NCBI GenBank assembly: GCA_947626205.1
Contig: CANQRO010000001.1
Span: 1-62,406 of the forward strand
Length of the DNA: 62,406 nucleotides
Direction: 5' to 3'
Source: an uncultured Clostridia bacterium
Lineage (GTDB): Bacteria > Bacillota > Clostridia > TANB77 > CAG-508
Shown: in pieces, positions 43,490 to 53,000 of the stretch
Numbering within the stretch: the first letter of the stretch is position 1
How the letters are laid out: each line of letters opens with the position of its first letter
Notes under the pieces: generated by a model
Database searches by the model: none
Told to the model about the DNA's origin: nothing
Seen by the model: only the letters and a program-made list of their open reading frames with translations
Program-made: the position numbers and the translations under genes

Positions 43490-43496
43490 TTGTCTA
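43468..43496 (-). promoter_or_regulatory. Promoter of the phosphatase gene, inside the hairpin
   Basis: On the minus strand, TAGACA (43496-43491), a 17-base spacer, then TATAAT (43473-43468). A second TATAAT (43460-43455) with TGG before it lies 13 bases further on. Transcripts starting here lack the anti-Shine-Dalgarno arm. Confidence 0.6.
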
Positions 43497-43564
43497 CATA
43501 TTTAAATTTAAAATTAGCAATGAATTTTAATATATATTGAATTGCAAATATATATTTTTATTAT

Positions 43565-44419
43565 TTATAACATATCCGAAATTTTAGCAAATTGCTCCAA
43601 ACTTAGTGCTTCTCCTCTTACTCTTTTATCTATATTCAATTCTTCTAAAACTTCTTCTAATTTTTCCTTACTAAATCCCAAATTTGAATTACCTACTGCA
43701 TTTAATAAAGTTTTTCTTCTTTGCATAAATGCCACTTTAATTAATTTAAAAAACTTCTTTTCATCTTTTATTTTGACTCTAGGCTCTTTCATTAAATCTA
43801 ATTTTATTACCTCAGATTCTACTTCTGGTTCTGGAATAAAGGAAGTATGCGGTACAGTTAAAATTTCTTTTGAGTTAGCATAATAATAAACTGTATATGT
43901 TATAGCTCCAGATTTACTATCCCCTGGTATTGCAGTTAATCTATCTGCTACTTCTTTTTGTATCATTACTGTGATACTATTAACATCTATTTTATCTTCT
44001 AGTAGTTTCATTATTATTGGTGTTGTAATGTAATAAGGAAGATTTGCTACAATTTTAGCTGTTTTTAATGCCTCTCTTTCTCTATTCTCTTTTATTAAGT
44101 TATTTAAATCTACCTTTAATACATCTTCATTAAGTATTTCAAAATTCTTATATAAAAAAAATCTTTCTTTTAGAATATTTATCATTTTTTCATCTAGTTC
44201 TATTGCAATTACTTTACCTGCTTTTAAGAGTAATTTTTCTGTAAGAGTACCCAAACCTGGTCCAATTTCAATAACTAGATCATCGCTATTTATTTCAGAT
44301 GCGTTTACAATTGTATCTATTACGTTTTCATCTATTAAGAAATTTTGCCCCAATTTTTTATTAGCAGTAATTCCATATTTTTTTATTAAAAATTTTGTAT
44401 CTTCATATATTTTATTCAT
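43565..44419 (-). CDS. rsmA: 16S rRNA adenine dimethyltransferase RsmA (KsgA)
   Basis: It dimethylates two adenines near the 3' end of 16S rRNA. The SAM site is IEIGPGLGTLTEKLL (about 49-63), and the catalytic motif is NLPYYITTPI. QKEVADRL and RRKTLLNAV are typical. The length (284) is normal. A nine-codon frame (ATG at 44441, after AAGGAG) ends inside the rsmA start region (TAA at 44414-44412), so translational coupling to a mini leader is possible; GAGGT four bases before the ATG could also serve. Confidence 0.95.
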   Translation of the reverse strand: MNKIYEDTKFLIKKYGITANKKLGQNFLIDENVIDTIVNASEINSDDLVIEIGPGLGTLTEKLLLKAGKVIAIELDEKMINILKERFFLYKNFEILNEDVLKVDLNNLIKENREREALKTAKIVANLPYYITTPIIMKLLEDKIDVNSITVMIQKEVADRLTAIPGDSKSGAITYTVYYYANSKEILTVPHTSFIPEPEVESEVIKLDLMKEPRVKIKDEKKFFKLIKVAFMQRRKTLLNAVGNSNLGFSKEKLEEVLEELNIDKRVRGEALSLEQFAKISDML

Positions 44420-44510
44420 TAGACCTCATGGTAAAAACCATATTCTCCTTCCTTTTATATTATAACTACTATATCATAAAAATATTTAATATGCTATATT
44501 ATTTAATAAT

Positions 44511-44539
44511 GAAAAAGTCATATGTAATATGACTTTTTC
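44511..44539. terminator. Perfect 13-bp terminator after the small RNA
   Basis: GAAAAAGTCATAT (44511-44523) and ATATGACTTTTTC (44527-44539) pair exactly around GTA, with U tracts in both directions. On the minus strand it follows the structured RNA at 44559-44654. Confidence 0.85.
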
Positions 44540-44558
44540 ATTTTCGTTATATTATTTT

Positions 44559-44654
44559 GATATATGGCAGGCGTGGCTTTCTCCTGCATCTCTTGGGTTT
44601 TCCCTATCATACCATCGGCGTGTGGTTGCCACGAAATTTACCACCTCATATATC
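44559..44654 (-). ncRNA. Structured small RNA, about 96 nt, with a 5S-rRNA-like 3' half
   Basis: This is a GC-rich island in AT-rich DNA. The ends form an 8-bp stem (GATATATG / CATATATC), and inside it CGTGGC pairs with GCCACG (44633-44628 with 44577-44572). The minus strand contains CGCCGATGGTA (44620-44610), a GGGAAAACCC hairpin and an AGAGATGCAGGA segment. Their order matches loop A and helices IV-V of 5S rRNA, but the 5S helix II-III region is missing. TATAAT (44666-44661) places the start exactly at the outer stem, and a terminator follows. It is a 5S-derived pseudogene or an uncharacterised RNA; the minus orientation is favoured. Confidence 0.55.
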
Positions 44655-44690
44655 AATTCTATTATATATATATTTTACCATTTTTATTCT

Positions 44691-45074
44691 CTAAAGTCTA
44701 GTATTAGTATAAACAATTTTTTTATTTCTTACATACTGCTTATATTTATTGTTTCCTATTTTTAAAAATGTGATTATAGAATTTTTATACCCTAATATAT
44801 CTTTATTGGTATGTAATCTTAATACAATTTCAAAATTTTTATTATATTTTATAATTTTTTTAATTAATATTGCCGTATATGGATGTTTATCACACATAAT
44901 ATAGTCTGGTTCTTCGATTATTGTTTTTATAAAATGACAATAAGTTTCATAATCATTAGGATGATGTTCTTTAATATGCTGTATTTGATTATTAGTTAAT
45001 ATGACTTCATCTGTAGTTATATTATCGGTTATTTTTTTAAATTTCTGAATATCTATTTTAGCAATGCATTTCAT
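44691..45074 (-). CDS. PBECR-type nuclease-fold protein
   Basis: 127 residues. ILTNNQIQHIKEHHPNDYETY, PDYIMCDKHPYTAIL and LRLHTNKDILGYKNSIITFLKI follow the pattern of the phage Barnase-EndoU-ColicinE5/D-RelE-like (PBECR) nuclease domain. In that family this fold acts as an RNase effector of phages and mobile elements. The His and Arg/Lys residues in these blocks would form the active site. It lies 12 bases after yraN on the same strand, an unusual neighbour. No immunity gene is seen beside it. The assignment is from pattern memory. Confidence 0.6.
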   Translation of the reverse strand: MKCIAKIDIQKFKKITDNITTDEVILTNNQIQHIKEHHPNDYETYCHFIKTIIEEPDYIMCDKHPYTAILIKKIIKYNKNFEIVLRLHTNKDILGYKNSIITFLKIGNNKYKQYVRNKKIVYTNTRL

Positions 45075-45086
45075 TTACTTCATCCT

Positions 45087-45440
45087 TTATATTATTTGCT
45101 TTATATGGTTTACTTTGTATTTATGCCTATATAAATAAATTTCTATTACATCAATTCGTATAAATTTATCATGTAGATTTCTTTTATATATGTAATATTC
45201 TATAGTTCTTATTAAATGGTTTTGTTTATTTTCATCCACAGCTTCTACTGGTGTTCCATATTTATTATTAGTTCTTGTTTTTACTTCTATAAACACCACT
45301 TCATTTTTATCAAGTGCAACAATATCTATTTCTCCCTGCCTTGATTCAAAATTTCTTTCTAAAATTTGATATCCATTATTCATTAGATATTCACAAGCTA
45401 GATTTTCTCCTATTTTTCCTATTTTATGTTTTAAATACAT
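45087..45440 (-). CDS. yraN: YraN family (UPF0102) nuclease-like protein
   Basis: 117 residues with the conserved GKIGENLACEYLMNNGYQIL start and the PD-(D/E)XK-like core RQGEIDIVALDKNEVVFIEVKTR (about 36-58). The function is unknown; it is usually found near comM and dprA, as here, which suggests a role in DNA uptake or processing. It follows dprA by 59 bases. Confidence 0.92.
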   Translation of the reverse strand: MYLKHKIGKIGENLACEYLMNNGYQILERNFESRQGEIDIVALDKNEVVFIEVKTRTNNKYGTPVEAVDENKQNHLIRTIEYYIYKRNLHDKFIRIDVIEIYLYRHKYKVNHIKQII

Positions 45441-45499
45441 ACTTAAAGTTAAATCCTTTCTATCTATTATTTTTAAAACTCTAATACAAATATTAAAAA

Positions 45500-46504
45500 T
45501 TATATCTTATTTATTTCAAATTGATTTGAGGCAAGTCTTTTTATATATCCTTCTATTTCCATTATAGTTAAAATACTATTAAGTTCTGAAATTGATTTTT
45601 TAGTCTTACTTGCAATTTCATTTATATACATTACTCCACCTTTTAACAAACCATAAATTTCTAAATATTCTTTTGGGATCTCTTGATTACTATATATTTG
45701 ATTATCTAAGCTAAAATTATTTATTAGATTTAATTCTGATAAATCTTTATTGTTTAAATTTAAATTGTCGTTTTGATTAAAACTATTTTCGAAATTTTCT
45801 TCATTATTTTTTATTTTTGATTTCTTTCTTCTAGAATTTGTATTTTTGAAAATATCATTTTTTATATCTGATGGCTCTGTTACTAAAATTGCTCCTTTAC
45901 GTATTAGAGCATTAGTACCAATTCCTTGAGAAGAATAAATATTACTTGGTATAGCATAAACTTTTTTATTTTGACTGTTCGCGAAATTTGCTGTAATAGT
46001 ACTTCCGCTTCTGTATTCTGCTTCCACTACTAAAATGCCATTACTTAGTCCGCTAATTATACGATTTCTTTCAGGAAAGTTTCTAGTATTTGCATCTACA
46101 TTTGGAGCATACTCGCTTATTACTAATCCTTCTAATGATAATATTTTATGAAATAGCCACTCGTTTGACTCTGGATATATCTTATTAAATCCTCCTCCTA
46201 AAACAGCAATAGTTTTACCTTTTTTATCTATTGCCCCTATGTGTGCTGATGTATCAATACCAATAGCCATACCGCTTACAATTGTAATATCATCTTTAGA
46301 AAGTTCACTTGCAAAAGTATATGCAACTTTTCTTCCATATTCACTACAATTTCTTGAACCTACAATTCCAAATATTTTTTGTTTATATAATAAGCCAATA
46401 TTTCCTATAGCATATAATTTTTCTGGTGGCTTTTTTATTTTTAAAAGTTCTAGAGGATAATTTTTATCTTCTTTTTTTATTTCTATAATTTCTATTTTCA
46501 TCAC
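45500..46504 (-). CDS. dprA: DNA processing protein DprA
   Basis: It loads RecA on incoming single-stranded DNA during transformation. The Rossmann-like core has GIVGSRNCSEYGRKVA, IVSGMAIGIDTSAHIGA and TIAVLGGGFNKIYPESN. FPERNRIISGLS and EYRSGSTITANFA follow. After an Asn-rich linker (about 215-265) a winged-helix domain closes the protein (about 270-334). Only dprA, comM and yraN of the competence genes are in the window, so natural transformation is possible but not shown. Confidence 0.95.
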   Translation of the reverse strand: MMKIEIIEIKKEDKNYPLELLKIKKPPEKLYAIGNIGLLYKQKIFGIVGSRNCSEYGRKVAYTFASELSKDDITIVSGMAIGIDTSAHIGAIDKKGKTIAVLGGGFNKIYPESNEWLFHKILSLEGLVISEYAPNVDANTRNFPERNRIISGLSNGILVVEAEYRSGSTITANFANSQNKKVYAIPSNIYSSQGIGTNALIRKGAILVTEPSDIKNDIFKNTNSRRKKSKIKNNEENFENSFNQNDNLNLNNKDLSELNLINNFSLDNQIYSNQEIPKEYLEIYGLLKGGVMYINEIASKTKKSISELNSILTIMEIEGYIKRLASNQFEINKI

Positions 46505-46562
46505 TTCCTTTTTTAAGTAGTGTGTACAAACATATATTAAATAGTACTTAAGTTAATACAAA

Positions 46563-48100
46563 TTAGTTATTCCAATACTTTCTATCTAAACTTCTATAAG
46601 ATATTGCTTCTGCTATATGTTTCACTTCAATATTTTCTTTTTCATCTAAATCTGCAATAGTTCTTGCCACTTTCCTTATTCTTTCGTATGCTCTTGCAGT
46701 TAATCCTAAAGTTTCAAACGCATTTTGCAATAGTTTTTTACTTTTATCATCTAACTTACAATATTCTTCTACTAAGTTTGGAGTTAATTCAGAATTCGAA
46801 AAAATACCATATTTACTATAACGATTTTGCTGAATTTTTCTAGCCTTATTAACTCTTTTCTTTATTTCCTCTGATGATTCTGGTTTAACATTTTTTTCTA
46901 ATTTTTGATATTTTACAGGTGTTACTTCTACTTGAATATCTATTCTATCTAGTATAGGTCCACTAATTTTTCCCATGTACCTACTAATTGCTTGAGGAGT
47001 ACAATTACATTTTCTTTCTTTAGAGCCATAAAAACCACAAGGGCACGGATTCATAGATGCCACAAACATAAAATTACATGGATATGTAAGACTTGCATTT
47101 ACTCGTGCAATAGTTACTATTTTATCTTCTAAAGGTCCTCTTAACACTTCCAATGTACTTTTTTCAAACTCGGGAAGTTCATCTAAAAATAAAACTCCAT
47201 AATGTGCAAGACTTATTTCACCGTGGTTTTGGTATTCTTCCACCTCCTACAAGAGAACTCACAGAAATAGTATGATGTGGAGATCTATACGGTCTTGTAG
47301 TTATTATGGGTACACTTTTAGGTAACATTCCAGCAATGCTATGTATTTTTGTTACTTCTAAAGCTTCTTCAAAAGTTAAATCTGGTAAAATTGATGGGAT
47401 ACGCTTTGCCATCATTGTTTTACCACATCCAGGACTTCCAATTAAACAAATATTATGCCCACCGTGCTGCTGCAACTTCTATTGCTCTTTTGATATTTTC
47501 TTGACCTTTTACTTCTGAAAAGTCTAATGAGTATTTGTTATTTCTATGAAAGAAGTCTTCTATATCTTCAATTTTAGGAACTATTTTTTCTTTTTTATTT
47601 AAAAAATTTATTACTTGTTTTAAAGTTTTAGCTCCTATTATTTCTATTTCTTTTACAATTGATGCTTCTCTTGCATTTTCCTCTGGTAAAATTATTCGTT
47701 TTATTCCTAACCTTTTTGCCTCTATACATATTGGAAGTATACCATTTATATGATTTAATCTACCATCTAATGAAAGTTCACCAATTATAACAGTATCATT
47801 TAAATTTTGTTTCCTAATTTCTTCAAAATTAAACAATATACCTATTGCAATTGGTAAATCAAAAAAGGATCCCTCTTTTTTTGTATCCGCGGGAGCAAGG
47901 TTTACTACAATCTTTCTACTTTGAAATTCATATCCTGAATTTCTTATTGCAGTTCGAACACGTTCCTTTGCTTCTTTAACACTAGTATCTGGAAGTCCTA
48001 CTACTTCCCAACTTGGCATACCTGCTGAAACATCTACTTGCACATCAACAATATAGCCATCTAACCCATGTAATGACATACTTTTTACAGTTGATAACAT
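46563..48100 (-). CDS. comM: ComM/YifB family AAA+ protein, with two +1 shifts at CGG
   Basis: A Mg-chelatase-like helicase that promotes branch migration of incoming DNA. Three frame segments join to one intact protein of about 511 residues, the usual length. The first break is GCA CGG TGG at 47467-47459; skipping the C (47464) gives A-G-G-H-N-I and then the Walker A GSPGCGKT. The second is CCA CGG TGA at 47226-47218; skipping the C (47223) gives K-P-G-E-I-S-L and then the Walker B region LFLDELPEF. In frame 0 stops follow after three codons and one codon. The C-terminal Mg_chelatase_C domain (RAYERIRKVARTIADL) is intact. It has the same break signature as deoD and carB. Confidence 0.88.
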
Positions 48101-48460
48101 AAATTTTTACCTCTTTTTATAAAATTTATTTGGAAAATATTTGATTTTTAGAATTAAAACCAAATGTTAGAATTGTTTTGAAACAACATATCTATATTAA
48201 CAGTATGTATTATAACTTGTCAATACATTTTTTTAATTTGCTTTATTTTGCTAAATTTTCAGTCTAATTTTGTCTTACTTTGTCAAAATATTTTTCTTTA
48301 CTTTTTATTCTTTTTGTGCTTTAATAATTATGTTAATTCAAGATTATTTTAATCTATATTACATTCTCAAGTTAAGCAATTTTCAATTTTATAATTATTA
48401 ATTTCATTATTTTAATTGACTTATTGTCATTTAGGTCATATAATTAGAAAGGACGTATTT
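48101..48460. other. Intergenic stretch of 360 bases between comM and the Rpn gene
   Basis: It is AT-rich, contains the comM promoter (48194-48223) and otherwise low-complexity T-rich sequence. I saw no open frame, repeat or RNA in it. Confidence 0.6.
48194..48223 (-). promoter_or_regulatory. Promoter of the comM-dprA-yraN unit
   Basis: On the minus strand, consensus TTGACA (48223-48218), an 18-base spacer, then TAATAT (48199-48194), about 95 bases before the comM ATG. Confidence 0.65.
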
Positions 48461-49381
48461 ATGATATTACTTAATTCAATTAAAGATCCACACGATAAAT
48501 TATATAAAGAACTTCTAAATAGTAAATTAGAATTCTCTATATTTTTAAAATACTTTTTAAATTATAATATTTCACCAGAAAAACTAATAAATTACCACAC
48601 TAATTTTATTACCACTGAATATAACAATAAATCTGCAGATATTGTGTATAAAATAATTGATAAACCCATTTTCTTTTTAATAGAACACCAGTCTTATATA
48701 GATTATTCAATGCCATATCGTATTTTAGAATACTATATAGAAATATTAAGAAGTAGTATTTCTAAAAAAGCACTAAAAACCAATAATTATAGGTTTCCTC
48801 TTATTTGTCCTATTATTCTTTATATCGGTGCAAAAAAATGGCAACTCAGAGAAAACATCAGTTATAAACAATATCACTCAAATTATAGAGGAAAAATTAG
48901 TCTACCATTTTATTTTATTAGCATTCATAATTATAGTATTAACAATTTAATAAATTTAAAATCTAATATTGCACATGTTATGGCAATATATAAATGTAAA
49001 ACATACGATGAAGTTATAAATCTGCTTGAAGAATTCTGTAAATGTAGTTTAGATGATCAAAGTAAAGAAAATTTTAAAAAAATTTTAAATTTCTTTTTAA
49101 AAACTTTATTCGATGAAATAAAAATAAATTCATTAATAGAACAATTTAATAAGGAGGAAATAGATATGGATAATTTTTTTGAACGTATAAGGAATGACAA
49201 ATTAAATTATGGTTTAAAAATGAAACAGGAAGGTGTTTCTCAAGGCATTTCCAAAGGTAAATTGGAAATCATAGTAAATATGTTGAAGTGCGGATTATCA
49301 GTTGATGATATTAAAAAATATAGTGGCTATACAAAAAAGAAAATTGAATCTATTATTCGTGATATAAAAACAACAGTTTAA
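48461..49381 (+). CDS. Rpn/YhgA-like PD-(D/E)XK nuclease family protein
   Basis: 306 residues. The nuclease core is in the N-terminal half: KSADIVYKI, then FFLIEHQSYIDYSMPYRILEYYIEI (about 68-92), which gives the D and E-x-Q residues of the Rpn family. The C terminus (about 255-306) has the common tail QGISKGKLEIIVNMLK..LSVDDIKKYSGYTKKKIESI. Rpn proteins are recombination-promoting nucleases, once called transposases. The start at 48461 follows AAAGGA; the upstream ATG is poorly placed. It is related to the gene at 54498-55583. Confidence 0.8.
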   Translation: MILLNSIKDPHDKLYKELLNSKLEFSIFLKYFLNYNISPEKLINYHTNFITTEYNNKSADIVYKIIDKPIFFLIEHQSYIDYSMPYRILEYYIEILRSSISKKALKTNNYRFPLICPIILYIGAKKWQLRENISYKQYHSNYRGKISLPFYFISIHNYSINNLINLKSNIAHVMAIYKCKTYDEVINLLEEFCKCSLDDQSKENFKKILNFFLKTLFDEIKINSLIEQFNKEEIDMDNFFERIRNDKLNYGLKMKQEGVSQGISKGKLEIIVNMLKCGLSVDDIKKYSGYTKKKIESIIRDIKTTV

Positions 49382-49395
49382 TAATTTTTATATGC

Positions 49396-49434
49396 ATAAA
49401 GGGCAGAAAAAATCATCTTTCTTCTACCCTTTAT
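49396..49434. terminator. Bidirectional terminator between the Rpn and YgjP-like genes
   Basis: ATAAAGGG (49396-49403) pairs with CCCTTTAT (49427-49434), and the stem continues through AGAA / TTCT after one mismatch. It lies between convergent genes. Confidence 0.7.
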
Positions 49435-49438
49435 ACAA

Positions 49439-49945
49439 TCATTTTTTTAATTCTTTTTTTGCTTCTTTATAATCTGGCATATATGTCTCCACTAAGTTCC
49501 AAAATTTTTTTGAATGGTTCATATATTTTAAATGGCATAATTCATGCAAAATTACATACCTAATTACATTTTCATTGTAAGCCATCAATTTTTTATTAAT
49601 TGTAATATTTTTACCACTTGAACAACTTCCCCAAGCATATTTTACTTCTCTTACTCTTACACGATTAGGCTTTAAACCCGTAATATTTATTAATTCTTTT
49701 ACATTCGTCTGAACAATTTTTACAAATTCTTCTAGTTCATACTTCGGCTCTAATTCTTTTTTTGAAACTGATTTTTCTAGATTTTTTTCGATCCATTTTT
49801 TCTTTTTTCTTACAATTTCATTAATTTCATCCATAGTAAAATTCTTAGGTGCCTTTATAATTACCTCTCCATTTTTTATTTGTATATATAAATTTTTAAT
49901 ATCACTACGTATAAGTCGATATGAATTTTTGGTACTTTCTTGCAT
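49439..49945 (-). CDS. YgjP-like (DUF45) metallopeptidase
   Basis: 168 residues. The zinc motif is VILHELCHLKYMNHSKKFW (HELCH, about 133-137, with a further His six residues on). WGSCSSGKNITINKKLM is the other family block. The cellular role of this family is not well known; it may act in protein or tRNA quality control. It is a single gene on the minus strand between the Rpn gene and carB. Confidence 0.88.
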   Translation of the reverse strand: MQESTKNSYRLIRSDIKNLYIQIKNGEVIIKAPKNFTMDEINEIVRKKKKWIEKNLEKSVSKKELEPKYELEEFVKIVQTNVKELINITGLKPNRVRVREVKYAWGSCSSGKNITINKKLMAYNENVIRYVILHELCHLKYMNHSKKFWNLVETYMPDYKEAKKELKK

Positions 49946-50028
49946 ATTACTATCATTCCTTTCAGGAATAAATTAAATCACAAACCCTTTTTCAAATATG
50001 GCATCAAATTATAATGTGCAATTTTATT

Positions 50029-53000
50029 TTATATAGTTCCAATATCTATTGGCAATAAATCTTCTTCTTTTGTTCCTTTTTCTAATGCCTCATATAATGC
50101 TTCTACTGTATCTAATGCTGTGAAGCATGGAATTTTAGATTCTACTGCAAGTCTTCTTATTTTAAATCCATCCCTAGATTCATGTTTACCTTTTGTTGGA
50201 GTATTTATTATAAAGCTTAACTTTCCAGAGCCAATTAAATCTGGTATACTATTCTCTCCTTCCCAAATTTTTTGAACAACTTCAGCGTCTACTCCATTTT
50301 CTTCTAAAAATGCTGCTGTTCCAGAAGTTGCAAAAATATGAAATCCTAAATTATCTAGTTTTTGTGCTATTGGTAACATTTCAATTTTATCTTTATCTCT
50401 AACTGTAATTAATACATTGCCTTTATATGGAATATTAACTCCACTTGCTATAAATGCTTTCAAAATAGCTTCTGAAAATACTTTAGAAACTCCTAGCACT
50501 TCTCCTGTTGATTTCATTTCTGGTCCTAAACTTGTATCTGCATTTTTTATTTTTTCAAAAGAGAATATAGGCATTTTAACTGCAACATAATCACTCTGTT
50601 TATATACTCCTGTTCCATAAGGCATATCTTTTAATTTTTCTCCTAAAATTACATGTGTTGCAATGTCTATTACAGGTAAATTAGTTACTTTACTAATATA
50701 TGGTACAGTTCTACTTGAACGTGGATTTACTTCAATAATATATACATTTCCTTTGTTAATAATAAACTGAATGTTAAGTACACCAATAACATTAAGCTCT
50801 TTTGCGATTTTTTTAGTATACTCAATAATTGTTTTTTGGTTTTCAATATTAATATGTTGTGTTGGATAAACTGAAATACTATCACCAGAATGAATTCCTG
50901 CTCTTTCTAAGTGTTCCATAATTCCTGGAATTAGTATATCTTCTCCATCAAAAATTGCATCTACTTCTAATTCCTTTCCTAGCATATATTTATCTACTAA
51001 AATTGGATGTTCTTGTGTAGTTTTATTAATTTCATTTATAAATTCTCGTACTTCATTATCATCATAGGCTATTGCCATACCTTGTCCACCAAGTACATAT
51101 GATGGTCTTATAAGTACAGGATATTTTAACTCATTTGCTACTTTTATTCCTTCATCTACTGTAAAAACAGTTTCTCCTTTTGGCCTTGGAATTCCACACT
51201 TTTCTAGTGCTTCATCAAATAATTCTCTATCTTCGGCTCTATCCATATCTCTTTCACTTGTTCCAAGGATTCTTACACCCATTTCAGTTAAAGCTTTTGT
51301 TAGCTTAATTGCTGTTTGACCTCCAAATTGTACAATTGCACCATATGGCTTTTCTGTTTCTACAATATTTTCAACATCTTCCTTAGTTAATGGTTCAAAA
51401 TACAATCTATCTGCAATATCAAAATCTGTACTAACTGTTTCTGGATTATTATTAACAATTATTGTTTCATAACCTTTTTCTTTTAAAGCCCATACACAAT
51501 GTACACTGCAATAGTCGAACTCTATTCCTTGTCCAATACGAATTGGTCCTGATCCTAATACTAAAACTTTTTTCTTGTCTGTCTTACTTACTGCTTCGTT
51601 ATCTTCATCATAGCTTGAATAATAATATGGTGTTTTTGCATCAAACTCAGCTGAACATGTGTCTACCATTTTAAAATTAGCTATAATGTTGTTTCTTGCA
51701 ATTACCTTATCTGTATATCCCATTTTCTTAGCAGTAAGCAATAATTCTTTTGATAATTCTTCTTCCTTTAATCTTTTTTCTATTCTTACAAGCCTTTGAA
51801 TCTTGTTTATAAAGAATTTATCTATTGTTGTAATATCATGAATGGTATCTACATTTATTCCTCTTCTTAAAGCTTCCGCAATTACAAATATTCTTTCATT
51901 ATCAACATGTTTTAAATCTTCACGTATTTCTTCATTAGTTAATCCTTTTAATTTTGGCAATTCCAAACTATCTACATTTTCTTCTAAAGAACGAATTGCT
52001 TTCATTAAACTTTGTTCAATTGATGGTGCAATTGCCATTACTTCTCCTGTAGCTTTCATTTGTGTACCAAGTTGTCTTGACGCTGTTAAAAATTTATTAA
52101 ATGGCCATTTTGGTATTTTTACAATAACATAGTCTAATACTGGCTCAAATGATGCATAAGTTTTTCCAGTTACTTCATTTTTAATTTCATCTAATGTGTA
52201 ACCAATTGCTATTTTAGCAGATACTTTAGCAATAGGATAACCTGTTGCTTTTGATGCTAAAGCTGATGAACGACTTACTCTTGGATTTACTTCTATTACT
52301 GCATATTCAAAACTATTTGGATTTAATGCGAATTGTACATTACATCCTCCCTCAATTTTTAATGCTGATATTATTTTTATGGCTGAAGTTCTAAGCATTT
52401 GATATTCTTTATCTGCTAATGTTTGTGATGGTGCTACTACAATACTATCTCCTGTATGTACTCCAACTGGATCAATATTTTCCATGTTACAAATAGTGAT
52501 ACAGCTTCCATTTTTATCTCTCATAACCTCATATTCAATTTCTTTCCAGCCAGAAATACATTTTTCTATTAATACTTGATGTACCCTAGATAAATGTAAA
52601 CCGCTTTTTGCAGTTTCCTCTAGTTCTTCCATTGTATAGCAAATTCCTCCGCCAGTTCCTCCTAAAGTATATGCTGGTCTTACAATTACTGGAAGTCCAA
52701 TTTCATTGGCAAAATTTTCTGCATCTTCATACGTATTTACTACTTTACTTGCAATACAAGGTTCACCTATTTCTTCCATTGTATCTTTAAAAGCTTGTCT
52801 ATCCTCTGCTTTTTTTATTCCATCTGGAGAAGTTCCAAGAAGGCGAATATTATGTGATGTTAAAAAGCCATCTTCATATAATTCCATCGCAATATTTAGT
52901 CCTGTTTGTCCACCTAAGTTTGGTAAAATACTATCTGGTTTTTCCATTTCTAATATTTTTTCTACGGTTTTTTTAGTTAGAGGCTCTATATAAATTTTAT

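Noticed and set aside
44559..44654. Complete 5S rRNA gene
   Set aside because: About 96 bases, with the helix II-III part missing; no 16S or 23S rRNA is near.
44529..44765. A 78-residue open frame on the plus strand across the small RNA
   Set aside because: It runs through a hairpin terminator and a folded RNA, and the translation is low complexity at its end.
47306..47518. Plus-strand open frames opposite comM, carB, addB, leuS and others
   Set aside because: They are antisense shadows of conserved genes with no ribosome-binding site or family match.
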